This document shows, one piece after another, positions 1 through 6,276 of a DNA stretch of 8,925 bases. This stretch comes from Bacteroidales bacterium (lineage in GTDB: Bacteria > Bacteroidota > Bacteroidia > Bacteroidales > Paludibacteraceae), in NCBI GenBank assembly GCA_900771035.1, contig CAAGML010000144.1:1-8925 (forward strand), in the 5' to 3' direction. The number at the start of each line of letters is the position of its first letter. Positions within the stretch are counted from its first letter, which is position 1. The notes beneath the pieces are model-generated. The model was not told where the DNA came from, did not search any database, and saw only the letters and a program-made list of their open reading frames with translations. A program made the translations under genes and the position numbers.

Positions 1-30
1 AACGGTGAATTTATAGAACTGACCATATGA
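1..30 (+). CDS. Possible 3' end of an unidentified gene (contig edge)
   Basis: Plus-strand frame 1 is open from the first base and reads NGEFIELTI before a TGA at 28-30. The other two plus frames hit stops within the first 15 bases. Nine residues are too few to recognise a family. If real, it would be a gene converging on the peroxidase gene with only 14 bp between the two stop codons and no visible terminator. The alternative is a minus-strand start (ATG at 26-24, reading MVSSINSP) that would lie just downstream of the peroxidase gene. Neither can be decided from this sequence. Confidence 0.2.
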   Translation, partial: NGEFIELTI

Positions 31-44
31 ATAAGAAATACCGA

Positions 45-1424
45 TTATTTGTCAGACAATGATTTATTCAGATACGGACTTACACCGTTCAGGGTCTTCA
101 TGAATGCCACTATGCGTGCCACATCCTCGTCTGAAGGGGTACGTCCCAGTTCGTAGCGGTACATGGCGCGGACAGCATCTTCAAGTGTCGCCTGCGAGCC
201 GTCGTGAAAGTATGGTGCGGTGAGTTCCACATTGCGAAGCCCTGGCACTTTGAAGCGGTGAAGGTCTTCTTCCTTGCTTGTGAAGCCTTTCAGACCGTCA
301 TCATCAGCGTTATACTTGATTGATTTGTCGCGCGTTGCGAAGTAGTCCTCATATATGCCAAGAAGCTCGAAGCTCTGACCGCCGAGGTTGCGCCCTACGT
401 GACAGGCGGCGCAGCTGTTGGCTTTGAACAGTTCGTAACCTGCTGTCTCCTCTTCGTTCATCTGGCTCTTGTCGCCTTTCAGGTAAAGGTCGAAGCGGCA
501 GTCAGGGGTTATCAGTGTCTTCTCAAACTCGGCGATAACCTCGGTCACTGTACGCTCGGTGAGTCCCTCCTCTGGATAGATTGCCATGAAGCGTGCCACG
601 AGTTCCGCGTCCTGACGGAGACGCTCCACGATTTGTTCCCATGTCTGGTCGCCCATCTCTACGGGGTTTGCTGGAGGTCCGGCAGCCTGCTCCTGAAGGT
701 CTTTGGCACGGCCGTTCCAGAACTGTTTGACGTTGAACACGGCGTTATACACCGTAGGTGCGTTCACTCCGCCGAACTGACCATTGATGCCTTGTGATGT
801 GCGGTCGGTCGGTTCGTCAGCACCGCCATCCTTCAGTATATGGCAGGATGCGCAGGAGATTGTGCCGTCAAGCGAGATTCGTGGGTCGTTGTACATGAAC
901 TCACCCAGGGCAACCTTGGCTGAATCTGTCACCATGCCGTTAGGAATAACCTGAACAGGCTCGCCTTCGATGATGTCAACGACGTACAATTTCGAGCGTT
1001 TCTCGTTCACCCAGCGCATGATGATGTCTTTCTCCTCTTTGTTGAAACCGGTTCCCCAGTGAATCATCGTGTAATCTGAGATTGGCATGGTCTCATAGGC
1101 GGCGCAGTGCTCCAGCATGGCGATGAGAACCTCTGATGGGCGTTCAAGGTTGATGGTTTCCTCGTCAAACGAGATGAACCCCTGCGCATGGGCAATGTGC
1201 TGCTGGATTTTCTCCCCTATGACAGGAAATGATACGTAGAATGGTTTTTCGCTTGTCGCAGAGTGGCAGACGTAACAGTCGTTTTGCCGCAGGATAGCTG
1301 CCACCTGTTCCGACAAAGCTGCATTTGGAATGGATTTGCGGCAGTTGAACCGGTAAACCGCAATTGCCGCGATAGCCACCACAAGGACTATCACGACTGT
1401 CCATAGAACACATTTTTTCTTCAT
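45..1424 (-). CDS. Membrane-anchored triheme cytochrome c peroxidase (CCP/MauG family) with N-terminal haem-binding domain
   Basis: This 459-residue protein should reduce hydrogen peroxide with electrons from a periplasmic or quinol-linked donor, acting on the outer face of the inner membrane. Residues 6-25 are a single hydrophobic anchor after a KKK start, with no lipoprotein box or obvious cleavage site. Residues 45-145 resemble the Bacteroidota 'haem-binding domain' family: CYVCH at 50-54, MP at 113-114 and a later H122. Residues 160-455 are a di-haem peroxidase body: CASCH 191-195, NPVEM 253-257, CAACH 338-342, FKVPGLRN 391-398, PYFHDG 404-409. By family comparison Met421 in the EDAVRAM segment is the likely distal ligand of the high-potential haem, which favours peroxidase over MauG, where Tyr is used; this is inference. 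It lies 75 bp downstream of the haem-delivery gene on the same strand and has no clear promoter of its own, so they are probably co-transcribed. Typical bacterial di-haem peroxidases are about 320-350 residues; the extra length is the third-haem domain and anchor. Confidence 0.9.
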   Translation of the reverse strand: MKKKCVLWTVVIVLVVAIAAIAVYRFNCRKSIPNAALSEQVAAILRQNDCYVCHSATSEKPFYVSFPVIGEKIQQHIAHAQGFISFDEETINLERPSEVLIAMLEHCAAYETMPISDYTMIHWGTGFNKEEKDIIMRWVNEKRSKLYVVDIIEGEPVQVIPNGMVTDSAKVALGEFMYNDPRISLDGTISCASCHILKDGGADEPTDRTSQGINGQFGGVNAPTVYNAVFNVKQFWNGRAKDLQEQAAGPPANPVEMGDQTWEQIVERLRQDAELVARFMAIYPEEGLTERTVTEVIAEFEKTLITPDCRFDLYLKGDKSQMNEEETAGYELFKANSCAACHVGRNLGGQSFELLGIYEDYFATRDKSIKYNADDDGLKGFTSKEEDLHRFKVPGLRNVELTAPYFHDGSQATLEDAVRAMYRYELGRTPSDEDVARIVAFMKTLNGVSPYLNKSLSDK

Positions 1425-1455
1425 AATATATATAGTTTGTTATTCTTTCTTGCTC

Positions 1456-1488
1456 AATATACCGTTAATATACCGTTAATATACCGTT
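1456..1488. repeat. Three perfect tandem copies of an 11-bp unit
   Basis: The unit AATATACCGTT occurs three times without a mismatch at 1456-1466, 1467-1477 and 1478-1488. Read on the coding (minus) strand it is AACGGTATATT. The array sits in the 75-bp gap between the stop of the CcsBA-like gene and the start of the peroxidase gene. A period of 11 bp is about one helical turn, so the copies face the same side of the DNA, as expected for binding sites of a regulator. Simple replication slippage would look the same. An inverted partial copy (AACGGT at 1502-1507) could pair with the last repeat in RNA as a 6-bp stem, which is weak. Confidence 0.9.
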
Positions 1489-1499
1489 GTGGCTTGCCT

Positions 1500-2660
1500 T
1501 CAACGGTTATATGTGTGCATGCTCGCCTGACTGGCTGGCAGGTGGTTTACACCATACCATGTCACCTGCAGGGCGGCAAATGTCAGTATTATCAGCCATA
1601 GACGTGCCTTTGTGCGGCTTTTGTCGGTGTGTATGTATGCTAACGAAGCCATCCATGTTGCTGCCGCCCAGCACTCTTTGGCGTCCCATGTCCAGTAGTC
1701 GCCCCACGCCATGCGTGCCCAGACTGCGCCGAACAGCATACCGATTATCAGCAACTGCGAGGCCGTCACCATCATCGGGTCTGCTATGTCGCCGAACCTG
1801 CGTATGAACAGCTTTATCACAAGGACAATGGCTATCATCGAGTATGCCATCATGTATATTATGAGGTGTGGCACGAAAAGCCAGTTGCGCAGTGCGGGCA
1901 TCAGTGTGCCGAGGTTGATTTTAGCCATGCTGGCTATGGCGAAGAGTATTGCCACGGCGGTGATTACGAGCCATGCCTTCCACGAGTGCCAGCATCGTGC
2001 CAGGGTTAGCAATGAGCCTATGAATAGCAGGAACATTCCTGCGAAGACTGCGGGCAGCCAAGGGTCACGCACCACTTCGATGATGGAGTATGAGTTGCGG
2101 TGTGGGTCGTAGCCTGCCTGAAAGAGGGCATAACCGCTGTAGTGTGCAGGTGCGTTGACCTCCGTGGTCAGTTTCTGGCCGTTGACTGTCAGCTGCGAGC
2201 GGAACATTTTCGGCGAGATCCCGTCTTCGTAAAAATCGGTCTGGAATGTGTCGAGGGTGATGGAGAAGGGTAGTGGCATGATGTGACCCTCGGCAGTGAA
2301 AGCCTGTGTCTCGGGTTTGTGGTTGTACAGTATCACCTGCCCTCGTTCGCTGTCGGCTGTGCCGCACATTGCTGCGCAGAATGTCAGCGCAAAGCCGGTA
2401 TGCGAGAAGAATGCTGGCAGACGGTGCGCTTTGTAGTCACGGATTGCCGCAATACCTGACAATATCATCAGTGGGATTGATACTATGACGAGAGGTGTCA
2501 TGAGCCATTTTATCGTGAATGTCCCCATCAGCGCAACGATTACGAACAGTGTGGAAATCAGTGATATGACAAGTTTCCGTGGCGTTCTCATGTTGCGCAG
2601 CAGGTAGGTCAGGATGATGACAAGGCATGCAAGTAATATTGAAACCGGGTACTCTAACAT
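1500..2660 (-). CDS. Short fused cytochrome c maturation protein, CcsBA-like (System II haem exporter/ligase)
   Basis: This 386-residue inner-membrane protein belongs to the CcsA/ResC family, which carries haem across the membrane and helps attach it to CxxCH motifs. The diagnostic tryptophan-rich haem loop is present as WGDYWTWD at 319-326. I count about ten membrane segments: roughly 5-20, 31-48, 52-72, 82-100, 202-220, 227-245, 266-285, 298-315, 328-343 and 352-368. Residues 101-200 form an outside domain whose pattern resembles the ResB/CcsB loop but is only about 100 residues. By comparison with characterised CcsBA fusions, H87 and H344 fit the two membrane histidines and H265 and H382 the two outer ones flanking the haem loop. 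Fused CcsBA proteins are usually about 600-1000 residues, so this is a reduced version. An alternative name is simply CcsA with an N-terminal extension. The start at 2660 is supported by a promoter box about 20 bp upstream. It is the first gene of a cassette with the triheme peroxidase, a natural substrate. Confidence 0.85.
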   Translation of the reverse strand: MLEYPVSILLACLVIILTYLLRNMRTPRKLVISLISTLFVIVALMGTFTIKWLMTPLVIVSIPLMILSGIAAIRDYKAHRLPAFFSHTGFALTFCAAMCGTADSERGQVILYNHKPETQAFTAEGHIMPLPFSITLDTFQTDFYEDGISPKMFRSQLTVNGQKLTTEVNAPAHYSGYALFQAGYDPHRNSYSIIEVVRDPWLPAVFAGMFLLFIGSLLTLARCWHSWKAWLVITAVAILFAIASMAKINLGTLMPALRNWLFVPHLIIYMMAYSMIAIVLVIKLFIRRFGDIADPMMVTASQLLIIGMLFGAVWARMAWGDYWTWDAKECWAAATWMASLAYIHTDKSRTKARLWLIILTFAALQVTWYGVNHLPASQASMHTYNR

Positions 2661-2678
2661 CTTTATCGTTTTTGCGGT

Positions 2679-2710
2679 GCAAAGGTAGTGAAAAATAATC
2701 AGAAAACAAA
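2679..2710 (-). promoter_or_regulatory. Bacteroidota-type promoter for the CcsBA-like gene
   Basis: On the minus strand TTTG (2710-2707) is followed after exactly 19 bp by TACCTTTGC (2687-2679). This matches the known Bacteroidota sigma factor consensus, TTTG at -33 and TAnnTTTG at -7. Transcription would begin near 2674, giving a leader of only about 13 nt before the ATG at 2660. Confidence 0.8.
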
Positions 2711-2713
2711 CAC

Positions 2714-2743
2714 TTGTTGTCGGAAAAAAATTCGTATCTTTGC
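2714..2743 (+). promoter_or_regulatory. Bacteroidota-type promoter for the flavodoxin/ferredoxin gene
   Basis: TTG at 2714-2716 is followed after 18 bp by TATCTTTGC at 2735-2743, fitting the -33/-7 consensus of Bacteroidota. The expected transcription start, about 6-8 nt after the TTTG, falls at about 2748-2751, on or next to the ATG at 2751. The mRNA would therefore be leaderless or nearly so. The -33 element is only 3 bp from the -33 element of the opposite promoter. Confidence 0.75.
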
Positions 2744-2750
2744 ACTTGAT

Positions 2751-3545
2751 ATGAAAAAGATAAAAGTATTCAGTTTTTCGCCTTGCGGCAAGACGGCTGT
2801 TGCTGCCGACACTGTGGCACGGAGGTTGTCCGCAAGGTTAGGCATTGAGGTAGTTTGGGCTGATTACACTACACCTGCCCTTCGTTCTGAAATCGTTGGC
2901 ATTGAGCGTGATGATGTCATTATATGGGCAACGCCAGTGTATGCGGGCAAGACTCCGAATATGATGTTGCCGTTTGTCAAGGGATGGATGAAGGGCAAGG
3001 AAAATCCCGTTGTCCTGCTTGCCACTTTCGGCAATCGCTCGTTTGATAATGCGCTTGCCGAGATGGCGGAAGTTGTTCGTGACGGAGGTCTGAGACCTGT
3101 GGCTGCTGCCGCATTGGTGGCTGAACATGCTTTTGTGCCAGAGTTGGGCTCCTGTCGTCCTTCGGCTGACGACAAACGTGAGATGGAGATGTTCGCTGAC
3201 GCCATTGATTTTGACGAGGAGATACGTGTCGTTCCAGGTATGGCTGATGCGCCTTATTATCAGCCGCTGAAGGATGACGGGACACCTGCACGTTTCCTGA
3301 AAGCTGTTCCGGTTGTCGATGTTGGCAGGTGCGGCGGTTGCGGCAAGTGTGCGGCGGTCTGTCCTGTGGAGAGTATAAAGGTTGCGGACAAACCTCTGTT
3401 CAGTTCACCTTGCATCAAGTGTATGGCTTGTGTCAAATGTTGTCCTTCTGCCGCAATATCAATCGCTGACGAAGAGTTTCAGGCACACAGGCGTATGTTG
3501 GTGGCTAATATGACATCTGCCAAAGAAAACCTTTTCATCGTCTGA
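2751..3545 (+). CDS. EFR1-type protein: flavodoxin-like domain plus 2[4Fe-4S] ferredoxin domain
   Basis: This 264-residue cytoplasmic electron-transfer protein pairs an FMN-binding flavodoxin fold with a bacterial ferredoxin. The flavodoxin part (about 1-170) opens with VFSFSPCGKTAVAAD, a phosphate-binding loop of the 'FSPTGxT' type, then TPVYAGKTP at 61-69 and ATFGNRSFDNAL at 91-102. The ferredoxin part has two cluster motifs: C194-C197-C200 with C204-P, and C221-C224-C227 with C231-P. The physiological partner is unknown. I chose ATG 2751 rather than the in-frame ATG at 2688: the promoter -7 box (2735-2743) lies between the two, and the protein from 2751 starts exactly where family members begin (MKKIKVFSFSP). 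It is divergent from the cytochrome c cassette, which hints at a shared redox setting but proves nothing. It ends 3 bp before a terminator hairpin and appears monocistronic. Confidence 0.9.
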   Translation: MKKIKVFSFSPCGKTAVAADTVARRLSARLGIEVVWADYTTPALRSEIVGIERDDVIIWATPVYAGKTPNMMLPFVKGWMKGKENPVVLLATFGNRSFDNALAEMAEVVRDGGLRPVAAAALVAEHAFVPELGSCRPSADDKREMEMFADAIDFDEEIRVVPGMADAPYYQPLKDDGTPARFLKAVPVVDVGRCGGCGKCAAVCPVESIKVADKPLFSSPCIKCMACVKCCPSAAISIADEEFQAHRRMLVANMTSAKENLFIV

Positions 3546-3547
3546 CA

Positions 3548-3581
3548 AAAAAAGCACTGTGAAAAATCGCAGTGCTTTTTT
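3548..3581. terminator. Bidirectional intrinsic terminator between convergent genes
   Basis: A 12-bp perfect stem (3548-3559 with 3570-3581) with a 10-nt loop has an AGCACTG/CAGTGCT core. It is flanked by an A run on the left and a T run on the right, so on either strand the RNA ends in a U tract. It sits between the stop of the flavodoxin/ferredoxin gene (3545) and the stop of panB (3600 side), serving both. Confidence 0.9.
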
Positions 3582-3599
3582 ATTTCATGAAGAAGAGTG

Positions 3600-4421
3600 T
3601 CAGTATTGTTCGGATTCGTTAGGGAAATCGCACATTTTCACGTCTGACACATAGTGCGAGACTGCATCGTGGATAACCCTGTTGAGGTCTGCGTAACGAC
3701 GGAGAAAACGTGGCGAGAATCCCTGTGTCATGCCCAGCATATCGTGAAGCACAAGCACCTGACCGTCAACGTCGCCGCCTGCGCCTATGCCTATGACGGG
3801 AATTGACACCTCGTGCGACACACGTGATGCGAGTGCAGCGGGAATCTTCTCAAGCACAAGGGCGAAACAGCCTGCCTCCTCAAGCATTTTTGCGTCGGCG
3901 ATTAGCTTCTCAGCCTCTGCGTCGCTTTTCGCACGGACGTTGTATGTGCCGTATTTGTTGATGGACTGAGGCATAAGACCCAGATGACCCATGATTGGTA
4001 TGCCTGCCGCGAGAATCTGCTTGACGGCATCTATGATTTCTATGCCTCCCTCCAGTTTTAATGCGTCGGCATGGGTGATTTTCATCATCTGTATTGCGTT
4101 GCGCACCGCCTCAGTGGGCGAAATCTGGTATGAGCCGAATGGCATATCCACCACAACGAGGGCTCGTTTGACAGCCTTGACTACTGATTTGCCATGGTAA
4201 ATCATCTGTTCCAATGATATTGGAAGGGTGGTGATGTTGCCGGCAACGACATTCGAGGCTGAGTCGCCAACCAGGATGACATCAACTCCTGCCTCGTCAA
4301 CGATTGTCGCCATTGTGTAGTCGTATGATGTAATCATCGAAATCTTCTCGCCGCGCTCTTTCATCTGCTGAAGGCGGTGGGTAGTGACCTTGCGGGGGTC
4401 TTCTGCTTGATTGACTGACAT
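3600..4421 (-). CDS. panB: 3-methyl-2-oxobutanoate hydroxymethyltransferase (ketopantoate hydroxymethyltransferase)
   Basis: The cytoplasmic enzyme transfers a hydroxymethyl group from 5,10-methylenetetrahydrofolate to 3-methyl-2-oxobutanoate, making ketopantoate. This is the first committed step of pantothenate and hence CoA synthesis. The 273-residue length matches the family (264 in E. coli). It is a TIM-barrel enzyme with all the expected landmarks: TSYDY 31-35, VGDSAS 51-56 (metal ligand D53), VDMPFGSY 91-98 (metal ligand D92), KLEGG 122-126 (K122, E124), GHLGL 145-149, catalytic E191 in VLEKIP, and [14 protein letters not shown] 211-224. Residue roles are transferred from the E. coli enzyme by motif position. 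It is the last gene of a minus-strand run, 34 bp after the DUF349 gene with no promoter box in the gap, so probably co-transcribed. panC and panD are not in the window. Confidence 0.97.
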   Translation of the reverse strand: MSVNQAEDPRKVTTHRLQQMKERGEKISMITSYDYTMATIVDEAGVDVILVGDSASNVVAGNITTLPISLEQMIYHGKSVVKAVKRALVVVDMPFGSYQISPTEAVRNAIQMMKITHADALKLEGGIEIIDAVKQILAAGIPIMGHLGLMPQSINKYGTYNVRAKSDAEAEKLIADAKMLEEAGCFALVLEKIPAALASRVSHEVSIPVIGIGAGGDVDGQVLVLHDMLGMTQGFSPRFLRRYADLNRVIHDAVSHYVSDVKMCDFPNESEQY

Positions 4422-4455
4422 ATATTACTCTGGTTTTCCTAATATTCCACAATAA

Positions 4456-6213
4456 TCAATCCTGAGATTCCGAGTCAGCCTTGTCCTGCTCCTCTATGGC
4501 GTTGCGCAGGATTTCGATGTCCTGACGGATACTTTCAATCTTACGCTCAAGGTCGTGGATGATAGGATTTTCCTTAGGATAGTTGTGGAAGAAACCCATG
4601 TTGTTCTCGTAGGTTGCCAACTGCTGACGCAGAGTGTCATACTGACGACGGAGTGAGTTGCGGTCCTTTTGCAGATTGAGTTGTGCGGTACGGCGGATGA
4701 TGCGGATGTTCTTCAGCAGTGGATTGATGGCCTCGCGGAACATGTTGTATATCTTGTCTTTGTCGCGGAACGGGATATGACCGATGGACGTGAATTTATC
4801 CTGAAGTTCCTGAAGGGCCTTCTGGTCAGCCTCGTCGTCACCAGTTGGCTGGAATGCCTTTATCTCCTCGATTACGGCAAGCTTGGCCTCTTTGTTTGCC
4901 TGTTCGGTCTCGTTTTTCTCGCGGTTAGCCTCTTTGCGCTGGTCGAAGAAAGTGTCGCATGCAGCACGGAATTTGTCCCAAAGCTCGTTCGAGTATTTGC
5001 GTGGTATTGGTCCTATCTCGCGCCACTGCTTCTGGAGGTTCTGCAGTTTTGCTGCTGTCGATTGCCACTCTGTCGAGTTCTTCAGCTGTTCAGCCATCTC
5101 GACAATCTTCTGTTTCTTAGCGTAGTTCTCTTCGTAAACAGCGGTAATCTTCTCGAAGAACGCACGTTTTGCCTCGAAGAATTTGTCACAGGCCTCACGG
5201 TAGCGGTGGTACATTTTTGAGTTTACGCGGTGCTCGTATTGGTTGGTTGACTGGAATTTGTCGTTGAGTTCTATTACCTGTTTCGTTTTTTCGTCCCAGT
5301 CTTTTGCTGTCTTGAGCGACTCGATGTCAATATCTTCGACAATGTGGCATAGGGCATCTTTTTCGGCAGTGAGAGCTGCCTCGGCCTCTTTCACTTTCTC
5401 GAAAAACTCCATGTGACGGCGGTTGATTTCGGAGGTTATCTCTTTGAATGTGCCCCATATCTCTTCGCGTAGGTCTTTTGCCACAGGACCAATCTCACGC
5501 CACTGAGCGTGGAGGTTCTGTAGTGACTGGAATGCCTTGACCACATCCTCGACTTCGAGGAGTGCCTTTGCCTGCTCGATGAGCGACTGTTTCTGCTCAA
5601 GGTTGCGTTTGAAGTCGTAGTCGCGCAGGGCGGCGTTTATTTTAATCAGGTCGTAGAATTGCTCCTGATAAACTTTGTAACGGTTGTAGATTTCGGTGGT
5701 CTGTTGCGCTGGAACCTGACCAATCTCTTTCCATTGGTTCTGAAGCTCGTGGAATTGGTTGATGACGTCGCCGAGATTGTCTGATGGCTCGGAAAGTTTT
5801 GCGAGTTTTTCCAGGATTTCGAGTTTCTTGTTTAGATTCTCTTGCATCTCAGCCTCGATACGTGCCTGATACTCAGCACGACGCTGACGGTAAATCGCCA
5901 TCAGGGCTTTGAACTGCTCCTCGATGGTAGGTGCGGCTGGCTCTTCTTTTTTCTCCTCTGCGGCAGGTTGCTCTGCGGCAGGTTCGGCAGTTGCCTCTGC
6001 CGTTGGTTCAGTCTCAGTTTCGGAAGCATTCTCTGCTGCCGGTTCAGTCGTGTTGTCAACTACAGGGGTCTCGTGGAGACTGTAGAACAGGCTTTTGAGG
6101 GTTTCAACCTCGTTTTTCATTTTGTCCATCTCAATGTCGCTGTTCAGGATTTCCTGCAGTTTTGAGACGATGCTGTTACGATCAAGAGTGTCGTAATTTG
6201 GATTTGTTTCCAT
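4456..6213 (-). CDS. Multi-repeat DUF349 protein, function unknown
   Basis: From the ATG at 6213 this is a 585-residue soluble, strongly charged, mostly helical protein. I see five degenerate DUF349 repeats by their core line 'LQxxWxEIGxxP': WKEIG at 161, WREIG at 238, a divergent FQSTNQ at about 320, WREIG at 397 and FTSIG at about 474. Each is followed by a helix rich in Phe, Arg and Glu. Residues 50-96 are a low-complexity Glu/Ala/Pro/Thr linker. The C-terminal 60 residues look like a coiled coil. The domain has no assigned function that I can rely on, and I give none. Start choice: an in-frame ATG at 6255 would add 14 residues (MIISTFYVLILLFI) that imitate a membrane segment. I prefer METNPNYD, because the extension is hydrophobic in an otherwise soluble protein and the DNA there looks like AT-rich leader. 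Gaps to neighbours are 63 bp upstream and 34 bp downstream on the same strand. Confidence 0.88.
   Translation of the reverse strand: METNPNYDTLDRNSIVSKLQEILNSDIEMDKMKNEVETLKSLFYSLHETPVVDNTTEPAAENASETETEPTAEATAEPAAEQPAAEEKKEEPAAPTIEEQFKALMAIYRQRRAEYQARIEAEMQENLNKKLEILEKLAKLSEPSDNLGDVINQFHELQNQWKEIGQVPAQQTTEIYNRYKVYQEQFYDLIKINAALRDYDFKRNLEQKQSLIEQAKALLEVEDVVKAFQSLQNLHAQWREIGPVAKDLREEIWGTFKEITSEINRRHMEFFEKVKEAEAALTAEKDALCHIVEDIDIESLKTAKDWDEKTKQVIELNDKFQSTNQYEHRVNSKMYHRYREACDKFFEAKRAFFEKITAVYEENYAKKQKIVEMAEQLKNSTEWQSTAAKLQNLQKQWREIGPIPRKYSNELWDKFRAACDTFFDQRKEANREKNETEQANKEAKLAVIEEIKAFQPTGDDEADQKALQELQDKFTSIGHIPFRDKDKIYNMFREAINPLLKNIRIIRRTAQLNLQKDRNSLRRQYDTLRQQLATYENNMGFFHNYPKENPIIHDLERKIESIRQDIEILRNAIEEQDKADSESQD
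5956..5984. repeat. Short tandem repeat coding for a PAAE-rich linker
   Basis: The 14-mer CTCTGCGGCAGGTT occurs at 5956-5969 and 5971-5984, a 15-bp period that encodes adjacent EPAAE/QPAAE units in the DUF349 protein's acidic linker. The copy number could vary between strains by slippage without breaking the frame. Confidence 0.7.
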
Positions 6214-6276
6214 AATAAATAATAGAATTAGTACGTAAAAGGTGCTTATAATCAATCCGCAGAAACGGACTTTTCA

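Noticed and set aside
399..797. Plus-strand 132-codon frame opposite the peroxidase gene
   Set aside because: It overlaps a gene with complete haem and NPVEM motifs and has no promoter or recognisable domain of its own.
1456..1488. Possible CRISPR array
   Set aside because: The 11-bp units abut directly with no spacers, and there are no cas genes.
1484..1507. Possible terminator between the CcsBA-like and peroxidase genes
   Set aside because: On the coding strand the stem is only 6 bp with a 13-nt loop and no U tract follows, so transcription is expected to read through.
2688..2750. Longer flavodoxin/ferredoxin start at 2688
   Set aside because: It would place the coding start upstream of the promoter -7 box, and the added 21 residues do not fit the flavodoxin N-terminus.
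4669..5220. A 183-codon plus-strand open frame inside the DUF349 gene
   Set aside because: It is the antisense shadow of a charged coiled-coil gene: the translation is an odd mix rich in Leu, Val, Cys and Phe with no family motif, and there is no promoter box in front.
6214..6255. N-terminal extension of the DUF349 protein giving a membrane-like helix
   Set aside because: The extra 14 residues are the AT-rich leader translated in frame. The rest of the protein is soluble and starts naturally at METNPNYD.
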